Source of the DNA: Hordeum vulgare subsp. vulgare | Taxonomy: Eukaryota > Streptophyta > Magnoliopsida > Poales > Poaceae | Assembly: GCF_904849725.1 (NCBI RefSeq) | Contig: NC_058522.1 | Coordinates: 236,381,084 to 236,445,083 of the forward strand | DNA length: 64,000 bases | Reading direction: 5' to 3' | Part shown: positions 57,653-64,000 of the stretch, piece by piece | Layout of the letters: each line of letters opens with the position of its first letter | Position numbering within the stretch: position 1 is the stretch's first letter | The notes under the pieces: generated by a model | What the model was told of the DNA's origin: nothing | Databases searched by the model: none | The model's input: only the letters and a program-made list of their open reading frames with translations | Made by a program: the position numbers and the translations under genes

Positions 57653-57992
57653 ACACTGGTTATATTATTGACTAGACATGGAAGGACCGGAGTTTGGCGA
57701 CGAGTACTCCTGCGAAGACGAACCTGCAATCTAGGACGCTTCCAAGTCAGAATGCCTGTCGGTGTAGGCTTGATGGCATGGGCACCGCTTAGCCCTTACG
57801 AGTTTCCGCTACCCGATGTATCTGTTTAATTGGCTTTAGGCATCACTCTTGAACCCGACCTTCTGGTCGTTTGATGTAATAATTTCGGTACTTTGATGTA
57901 AGACTCTATTATTCAGTATCTGTGTTCAGTGAACATTGATCCTTGGGGTCACTGGGCATGGCGAACTCGACTTGCTAGTCGGGGTCCCCAGA
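57653..57992 (+). repeat. 5' LTR of Tekay element, last 340 bp only
   Basis: Matches 54906-55240 of the solo LTR and ends GGGGTCCCCAGA. The first 3.9 kb, including the promoter, is missing; the junction with Copia LTR shares a CACTGG-like stretch. Confidence 0.88.
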
Positions 57993-57996
57993 GAAC

Positions 57997-58009
57997 TGGT
58001 ATCAAAGCC
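57997..58009 (+). other. Primer-binding site, initiator tRNA-Met type
   Basis: TGGTATCAAAGCC, close to TGGTATCAGAGC, the site complementary to the 3' end of initiator tRNA-Met used by many chromoviruses. Confidence 0.8.
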
Positions 58010-58125
58010 ATCCTAACTATGGGAAGCCTTAGATAGCATGGACGTTAGCCGAGAACGTTAGAACGCCAACCTTGCACAAAACTTTTGCACATACAACCTT
58101 CTGACGTCTCTCCTATACCTTGTAG

Positions 58126-58905
58126 ATGGCTGTCGTACCTGAGACGCTTCTGGAGACCGGCTTTCCACTACTCCTGGTGGATTGTCTCGAGAAGTGCCAC
58201 GTACGTCGCACGCCCATCTTCCTCTACCACGAGCACTGGGTCAACGCCGACACTAAGGAATATCACATGGATGTGATAGTGAAGGCTAATGACTCCCCGT
58301 CTAGTTAGTTCTTCGAAGGACCACAGATGGGAGAGCTGATGTTGGCAGTGGAGACGGCCGCACAAGAGGCGCTCGTGCGTCTTCGCAGCATCCTCCCTAA
58401 GATGGCTAACGGGCCTGTCACTCGTCACCTACCTTTCATTAAGGAAGGAGTGGATGGGAGTTTGACACTCACCCCAGCCATGGAGGATGGGATGCCATTA
58501 AGGTTTCAGACCTACTTCAGCCTCTCGTCGGACACCGTGACGCACTTCCTGGTTAAGGAATCAGCCAAGCTTCGCCAAGAGCTGCACCTAGTGAAGGGCC
58601 TGCTCCACACTGAAAAGATGCAAAATCGCAAGGTAAAGAAGGCAGGCGCACCTGAAGGAAGGACAGCTATTGCTACTAGGGGTGGTGTGTTACCCATCCA
58701 GGCAGTCCCTCTTCGGAGTCGCCGCCTGACAGCGGAAGAGTACACTGAGATCTTCGCCGCCTCGCCTAAGAGACGCCGTGATGTGCGGATTCTTTCTTCC
58801 ACTCCTATAAAGGAAGAAGATGTTGATGAAGACGAAGACAAAGATGAGGATCCTGTTGAATCCACCTTTGAGACCGAGCAGTCCGCCGCGTACGATTTAG
58901 CATAG
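58126..58905 (+). pseudogene. Additional ORF upstream of Tekay gag, function unknown
   Basis: One frame of 259 codons from the ATG at 58126 with a single TAG (58306), next to FFEG, probably from a Trp codon. N-terminal half: FLYHEHWVNAD, YHMDVIVKAN, FFEGPQMG, then AVETAAQEALVRLRSIL, an alternating beta pattern followed by an Ala-rich helix. Second half: coiled-coil-like KLRQELHLVKGLLHTEKM, a basic stretch with KRRRD, and a strongly acidic tail (about residues 225-243). The ATG directly follows CTATACCTTGTAG, a splice-acceptor-like sequence. I do not recognise the family; it is neither gag nor pol. Confidence 0.6.
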
Positions 58906-59165
58906 GCAATTAGAAATACCCCGAGCATAGAGTATCCATGTATCCATTTTTAATTTACGTACGTGTGTATGATGTAAGTCACATATTGCCTTAGGCAGCC
59001 TGTAAGTGACTACATCACCTAGTTTTTATGAATGCAATTTCCGTTTGTCAAAAACTTTGGTTTTGAAAACTCGGCACTTGCACGCATTGGACCCCCTCTT
59101 ACTAGGAGCGAATCCTTGTAATTCCAAGCAAGGTGGCATTTTGACCTGTCTGTTTCTATGACAGG
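58906..59165 (+). other. ORF-gag spacer with splice-like signals
   Basis: Contains two donor-like GTAAGT sites (58974 and 59002) and ends in CTGTTTCTATGACAG one base before the gag ATG, an acceptor-like sequence. Splicing would remove about 160-190 bases. No gene. Confidence 0.45.
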
Positions 59166-59512
59166 ATGGTGAACGCAACCCGCAACAGCACCTTCGGCAA
59201 CCCCGGCGCCGGCTCCTCAGGAACACCGCAGGGAACCGAAGGAGAAGCTCACGCTGGAGGTCACCACGGGCAGCCTAGCGACATTCCGCCACCACCTCCT
59301 CCTGAGAACTTGACGATGGCTCAATTCCTTCAAGCTCTTCGGGAGGAGCGTCAAGCCAGCAATGCCGCTATTTAGCAGCTGACTCAAGTCCTAGTGGACA
59401 ACCCGCCGCGGAATGGGAATGGCGGTGGCCGCTCTACTCTTTCTAAGTTCGTGCGAACTACGCCCCCCATATTCACGGAGACGACTGGATCCGCACCATT
59501 CAAGACCTCCTT
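59166..59512 (+). pseudogene. gag: Tekay gag N-terminus, broken
   Basis: ATG at 59166 (MVNATRNSTFGN); Gly/Pro-rich stretch, then TMAQFLQALREERQASNAAI and a stop (59373), resuming [14 protein letters not shown] one-base loss near 59475 shifts out of the frame with [16 protein letters not shown] that continues into the next open stretch. Same gag protein as the following entry. Confidence 0.8.
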
Positions 59513-61180
59513 GTGCTGGTCAAGTGCACCAACGATCGTGAGAAGGTACTTTATGCTTCTCACTGTCTCGGAGGCACCGCCAGGGCACGGTGGGATGGAT
59601 TCCAGATCATGCGGATAGGGCAAGTCAGCACTTGGGTGATGTTCAAGGAAGGATTTCGCGCGACTCACATTCCACCTGGAATGATGACCATTAAGAAGCG
59701 GGAATTCCGAGCCTTGAGGCAGGGCAGTGGAACTGTTAAGGAGTACCTGCAGAAGTTTAAACTCTTGTCGAGGTACGCGCCCGAAGATGTTAACACTGAG
59801 GCTGCTAAGGTGGAACGCTTCATGGAAGGGTTACAGCAGTCCCTGCAATACCAGCTGGTGGTTTGCAACTACAAGACCTTCAGCGAGTTGGTTAACAAGG
59901 CGCTTATGCTGGAAGACAAGCGTCGTGCAATGGACGACACCCGCAAGCGCAAACTGATAGGCAATGGAGGACCCGGTAGCGCAAGACCAAGACCATGGCA
60001 GTCAGCACCTGCGAGACCCAACTTTCAGCAGCAGCAGTACAAGCACCCGGTGTTCCGCGAGAATTATCAGCCTCAGCAGCAAGCCAAGCCAGTAGTCAAC
60101 CCGCCGAACAACGATGGAGTCAAGACCAACCCTCCGGGGCAGGTCACCTGCTTTGGGTGTGGTCAGACCGGGCACTATTCCAGGCAGTGCCCCAACAAAA
60201 AGCCCGACGCACCGCGTCCCAATGCACCCAACCCTGGTCAAGGTGCACCAGGAAGGAACCAGGCTCCCCGCAACCAGCAGTTCAATGGCAGGGGCCGAAT
60301 CAATCACATCACTGCAGAAGAGGCACAGGAAGACCCGGACTGCATTCTGGGTACGTTCCTCGTCAACTCAACTCCATCAACAGTGTTGTTTGATTGTGGT
60401 GCCTCGCATTCTTTTGTTACTCCAAGGTTTGCGAAGAAGTGTGGTTTAAAACCCACTCTACTCCGTGGACAGAGGGCAATCCAAACCCCGGGAGCAGTAT
60501 TGAGGACCAACCTAGGGTGTAGAAGGGTCGAGATAGTTATCAATGGAACAAGTTTCTTGGCAGACCTCATTGTGCTTAAATCGCAAGGTTTAGAAGTAAT
60601 CCTCGGCATGGATTGGTTGGCCAAGCACCAGAGTCTTTTGGACTGTGCCAACAGGGCCATTACCATGACAAGCAACCAAGGGGTCAAGGTCAAGTTTGTC
60701 TCCGAGCCAGTATCGGCTCAAGTGCCTCGAGTCAACAGTCTATCCGAGATAGAGCTTGATCAAGTGCCTGTAGTCTGTGAATACCCGGACGTCTTTCCTG
60801 ACGAGCTACCCGGAATGCCTCCTGACCGAGACATCGAGTTCATCATTGAGCTCATGCCCGGATCAAGGCATATATATGAAAAGCCTTACAGGATGGGTTC
60901 CGAAGAGCTGGCAGAGCTGAAGAAGCAGCTGGATGAGCAACTCAGGAAAGGGTTCATCCGTCCGAGTGCATCACCTTGGGGATCACCTGTTCTATTTGTT
61001 TCAAAGAAGGATGGTACCATTCGACTCTGCGTCGATTACCGTTCTCTTAATGAAGCCACAATTAAGAACAAGTACCCGCTCCCCAAGATCGAAGACCTGT
61101 TTCACCAGTTAAACAGGGCCAGGGTATTTTCCAAGATCGATCTTCGATCGGGATATTACCAGTTGAAGATTCGACCCTAA
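59513..61180 (+). CDS. gag-pol: Tekay gag (capsid, zinc knuckle), protease and RT first half
   Basis: 555 open codons; the first Met is internal. Capsid: [72 protein letters not shown], all typical Retrotrans_gag of chromoviruses. Zinc knuckle [14 protein letters not shown] (60149-60190). Protease near residue 300: [12 protein letters not shown] (D-S/T-G-A is D-C-G-A), then [13 protein letters not shown] start: [73 protein letters not shown]. Ends at TAA 61178-61180, a point stop within RT. Confidence 0.93.
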   Translation: MLVKCTNDREKVLYASHCLGGTARARWDGFQIMRIGQVSTWVMFKEGFRATHIPPGMMTIKKREFRALRQGSGTVKEYLQKFKLLSRYAPEDVNTEAAKVERFMEGLQQSLQYQLVVCNYKTFSELVNKALMLEDKRRAMDDTRKRKLIGNGGPGSARPRPWQSAPARPNFQQQQYKHPVFRENYQPQQQAKPVVNPPNNDGVKTNPPGQVTCFGCGQTGHYSRQCPNKKPDAPRPNAPNPGQGAPGRNQAPRNQQFNGRGRINHITAEEAQEDPDCILGTFLVNSTPSTVLFDCGASHSFVTPRFAKKCGLKPTLLRGQRAIQTPGAVLRTNLGCRRVEIVINGTSFLADLIVLKSQGLEVILGMDWLAKHQSLLDCANRAITMTSNQGVKVKFVSEPVSAQVPRVNSLSEIELDQVPVVCEYPDVFPDELPGMPPDRDIEFIIELMPGSRHIYEKPYRMGSEELAELKKQLDEQLRKGFIRPSASPWGSPVLFVSKKDGTIRLCVDYRSLNEATIKNKYPLPKIEDLFHQLNRARVFSKIDLRSGYYQLKIRP

Positions 61181-61950
61181 GATATACCCAAGACTGCATT
61201 CGTGACCCGATACGGTCTATATGAATGCACTGTCATGTCCTTCGGTTTGACAAATGCCCCAGCCTACTTCATGTACGTCATGAACAAGGTCTTCATGGAA
61301 TATTTGGAAAAGTTTGTCGTCGTGTTCATCGATGACATATTAATCTTCTCCAAGTCCGAAGAGGAGCATGAGCAACACCTGAGGTTAGTTCTGGGAAAGC
61401 TTCGAGAGCACCAACTTTATGCCAAATTCAGCAAGTGTCAGTTCTGGCTGAACGAAGTTGGATTTCTGGGTCATACCCTGACGGCAAGCGGTTTGGCCGT
61501 AGATCAGTCCAAGATTACTACAGTGACCAACTGGGAATCACCAAAGGACGTGAAGGATGTCAGGAGTTTCCTCGGGCTCGCGGGATACTACCGCAAGTTT
61601 GTAGAAGGTTTCTCTAACATCGCTCGACCTATGACTCCGCTCTTGAAGAAAGGCCGAAAGTTCGAGTGGACACCAGTGTGTGAAGCAAGTTTCCAGGAGT
61701 TGAAGAAGAGGCTAACTACCGCCCCGGTATTGGCTACCCCAGATATCAACAAGGAATTCGTGATATATTGTGATGCCTCTGGAACCGGGCTCGGTGGAGT
61801 CCTCATGCAAGATGGCAGGGTCGTGGCATACTTGTCACGGCAACTGCGACCGCATGAGGAGAACTACGCCACCCATGATCTCGAGCTAGCAGCCGTAGTG
61901 CATGCTCTGAAGACGTGGCGACATTACCTTCTAGGGAAGCGATGTGAGAT
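61181..61950 (+). CDS. pol: Tekay RT second half and RNase H first part
   Basis: Same frame as the preceding stretch after one stop codon: [39 protein letters not shown] (61325-61336), [27 protein letters not shown]. RNase [17 protein letters not shown] (catalytic Asp), [18 protein letters not shown] (Glu), ending [12 protein letters not shown] shift near 61950 moves the rest to another frame; the open frame runs on to 62023 but those codons are not native. Confidence 0.92.
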
Positions 61951-63668
61951 ATATAGACCGCAAAAGTCTGAAATATATCTTCACTCAAAGGGAGCTGAAT
62001 ATGAGGCAGCGGAGATGGCTTGAGTTAATCAAGGATTACGACCTCAGCATTCAGTATCATCCCAGCAAGGCGAACGTGGTAGCCGATGCCTTAAGCCGGA
62101 AGGCAGGCTCCTTGAACGTCATGATCAAGGAAAGGTTACCCATCTTGTATGAAGAGATGGAGAGCTTCGGGCTTGAGATAGTCGAACCAGGATACCTGGC
62201 CAACCTCAAAGTCAAGCCTACTCTGGCAGACGACATCAAGGAAGCCCAGAAGGGACACAAGAGTATCGAAGGCCTCAAGAGGAAGGTGCGAGAAGGCAAA
62301 GCCCCAGGATTCTCGATTGATGAGCAAGGAGTACTGTGGTACGGGAAGCGCTTATGCGTACCTAACAAGACTGAACTTAAGGACTCGATCCTGCAAGAGG
62401 CTCATGACACACCGTACTCTATCCATCCAGGTGGTACCAAGATGTACCAAGACCTCCGAGAACGATTCCGGTGGCATGGCATGAAGAGAGAAATTGGCTC
62501 CTATGTCGCTAAATGCGATGTATGCCAGCGAGTCAAGGCTGAACACCAGCGACCTGCTCGGTTGCTGCAACCTCTTCATGTGCCGGAGTGGAAGTGGGAT
62601 AAAGTCGGCATGGACTTCATCACCGGGTTGCCCCGGTCGAATAATGGTCATAACTCCATTTGGGTCATAGTCGATCATTTGACCAAGGTGGCCCATTTCA
62701 TCCCCGTTAACACCACCTACGATGGCAGCCAGCTGGCCAGTCTATACATTCATCGAGTGGTGAGTCTCCATGGAGTTCCCAAGGAGATTGTGTCCGACCG
62801 CGGCACACAATTCACCTCAAGGCTCTGGAAGAAGTTTCAAGAAGCTCTCGGAACCAAACTCTCCTTCAGTACGGCTTTCCACCCGCAAACGGGCGGACAG
62901 ACCGAGAGGGTAAACCAGATTCTTGAGGACATGCTCTGCGCCTGTGTTTTGGCTCATGGTGCCAAGTGGGAAGATTGCCTGCCGTTTGCTGAGTTTTCTT
63001 ACAACAACAGCTACCAGTCCAATCTTCAGATGGCCCCATTCGAAGCGTTATATGGGCGGAAGTGCCGCAGCCCGCTCAATTGGTCCGAAACCGGTGAAGG
63101 ACTAGTTTTTGGACCAGAAGCACTGCAGGAAGCAGGGGACAAGGTTCAACTTGTCCGAGAGAACTTGAAGGCAGCTAAGTCAAGGCAGAAGAGCTATGCG
63201 GACCCTCGCCGCAGAGATGTGGAGTTTGTTCCTGGAGACCAGGTGTACTTGCGAGTCACGCCTCTCAAGGGGACCAAGCGTTTCCATGTCAAGGGGAAGC
63301 TAGCTCAAAGGTTCATTGGACCCTTCAAGATCACGGCAAGGCGCGGGGAAGTAGCTTATCAGTTGGAGCTACCTCGTGAGCTTTTAGGTGTGCACAACGT
63401 GTTTCACGTGTCACAGCTCCGAAAGTGTTTACAAGTGCCGAACCGTCTCGATCTTTACAAGGACATTGATCATCAAGCTATTGACCTTCAACCATACCTT
63501 ACCTACCGCGAGAAACCGATCCGCATTTTGGATGAAGCCGAGCGTTGCACCAGAAGCCGCACCATCAAGTTTTTCAAGGTTCAGTGGAGCAACCATACCG
63601 AAGCAGAAGCCACGTGGGAACGTGAAGACTATCTCCGATCAGAATTTCCCGAGCTATTTAACGCTTAG
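61944..63668 (+). CDS. pol: Tekay RNase H end, integrase and chromodomain
   Basis: 574 codons. RNase H end: [32 protein letters not shown]. Integrase zinc region: [10 protein letters not shown] (H-x6-H) and CDVCQRVK (C-x2-C). Core: [12 protein letters not shown] (Asp), [14 protein letters not shown] (Asp), [14 protein letters not shown] (Glu). C-terminus: [22 protein letters not shown] (GPY/F module), [12 protein letters not shown] chromodomain follows at about residues 520-570: [37 protein letters not shown]. Chromodomains of this type bind chromatin marks and steer integration. Stop at 63666-63668. All three catalytic acids are present. Confidence 0.95.
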   Translation: MRYIDRKSLKYIFTQRELNMRQRRWLELIKDYDLSIQYHPSKANVVADALSRKAGSLNVMIKERLPILYEEMESFGLEIVEPGYLANLKVKPTLADDIKEAQKGHKSIEGLKRKVREGKAPGFSIDEQGVLWYGKRLCVPNKTELKDSILQEAHDTPYSIHPGGTKMYQDLRERFRWHGMKREIGSYVAKCDVCQRVKAEHQRPARLLQPLHVPEWKWDKVGMDFITGLPRSNNGHNSIWVIVDHLTKVAHFIPVNTTYDGSQLASLYIHRVVSLHGVPKEIVSDRGTQFTSRLWKKFQEALGTKLSFSTAFHPQTGGQTERVNQILEDMLCACVLAHGAKWEDCLPFAEFSYNNSYQSNLQMAPFEALYGRKCRSPLNWSETGEGLVFGPEALQEAGDKVQLVRENLKAAKSRQKSYADPRRRDVEFVPGDQVYLRVTPLKGTKRFHVKGKLAQRFIGPFKITARRGEVAYQLELPRELLGVHNVFHVSQLRKCLQVPNRLDLYKDIDHQAIDLQPYLTYREKPIRILDEAERCTRSRTIKFFKVQWSNHTEAEATWEREDYLRSEFPELFNA

Positions 63669-63711
63669 CTTAGGAATCTCGGGGACGAGATTCTTGTAAG
63701 AGGGATAGGTC
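63669..63711 (+). other. Polypurine region before the 3' LTR
   Basis: Contains TCTCGGGGACGAGATTC, a perfect GAATCTC...GAGATTC inverted repeat around GGGGAC, and AAGAGGGATAGG just before the LTR start at 63712. Confidence 0.65.
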
Positions 63712-64000
63712 TGTCACACCCTGTTTTTCACCACATGTATTTTATGTTGCAAAATCAGAGCTTGTTAAAACTTTTTCAAATAATGTTGTGAGTGCAATGT
63801 AAGCCCTTGTATGAGTGAACGCTTGCTTGCTTGATGACTCAAACCCATGGAAACTTATTATTTTGCTCTCTTCAGAAACCCTTTTTCCTTTATATCAAGA
63901 TCACCTTCATCATGTTGGGATACACTACTAGCTCATGAAGCCAAGTGGAACTTCCAACCAAAGTTGGTGATCTGCTCCAAATATTATTTTCATTCATTAA
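63712..64000 (+). repeat. 3' LTR of Tekay element, first 289 bp
   Basis: Starts TGTCACACCCTG and matches 50988-51276 with few differences. Continues past the right edge. Confidence 0.92.

Larger units (their letters stand above)
57653..64000 (+). mobile_element. Tekay-lineage chromovirus, nearly complete
   Basis: The end of a 5' LTR (truncated), primer-binding site, an additional ORF, gag, protease, RT, RNase H, integrase with chromodomain, polypurine region and the first 289 bp of the 3' LTR, running off the window. Same family as the solo LTR at 50988-55240. Pol has one stop and two shifts; the additional ORF has one stop. Confidence 0.92.

Noticed and set aside
63500..63668. Host chromodomain protein
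   Set aside because: It is fused in frame to the integrase C-terminus, as in chromoviruses.

Overview
The window is plant nuclear DNA made almost entirely of nested LTR retrotransposons, of the kind found between genes in large grass genomes. Triticeae (wheat, barley, rye, Aegilops) is the best fit: a BARE1/Angela-type Copia remnant lies at 42.8-43.9 kb, the Gypsy LTRs start TGATACGTCT or TGATACGTCC, and Copia LTRs end in CCTCTAG...CCTTTTCA. I found no host gene, tRNA, rRNA or bacterial feature. Family names are by recognition only; no database was searched.

Layout. 1-6152 (minus): a Copia LTR (1-1237) sits in the primer-binding site of a Tekay-type chromovirus whose 5' LTR is 1247-6152. That element lies in an Athila-type LTR (minus, 6153-6544 plus 19046-19325), which is also split by a complete 12.5 kb Tat-lineage Gypsy element (plus, 6545-19045). 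The Tat element has gag, protease, RT, two RNase H domains, integrase, a 142-bp tandem hairpin array and an antisense, intron-bearing gene with its own TATA box. About 19.3-28.5 kb: remnant of a second Tat element, mainly its antisense gene, split by two solo LTRs (19452-21104 and 23894-26327). 28520-33393: 5' part of an Athila-type Gypsy element (plus). 33394-41318: a member of the same family in the opposite direction (minus), its integrase split by a solo LTR (37739-39389).

41319-57652: a SIRE/Maximus-type Copia element (plus) with gag, protease, integrase, RT, RNase H and an extra 3' gene. An Angela fragment lies between its 5' LTR and gag, and a 4.25 kb Tekay solo LTR (50988-55240) splits the extra gene. 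57653-64000: a nearly complete Tekay chromovirus (plus) with truncated 5' LTR, an additional ORF before gag, gag-pol with a chromodomain, and the start of its 3' LTR.

Four solo LTRs have perfect 5-bp target-site duplications (CACCT, CCCGC, TATAC, ATGCT). Most coding regions carry stops or frameshifts. The least damaged are the minus-strand Athila pol (39395-41318) and the Tekay pol near the right edge.

Most interesting: (1) the extra Copia gene, which has an apparent internal promoter built from LTR-like palindromes, a leader intron, and an N-terminus resembling the histone H3 tail; (2) the antisense gene of the Tat element, with TATA box and about five introns; (3) the dimeric hairpin array at 13.2-14.3 kb; (4) an unrecognised ORF before Tekay gag with splice-like signals on both sides; (5) solo LTRs carrying fossil primer-binding-site motifs inside their ends.
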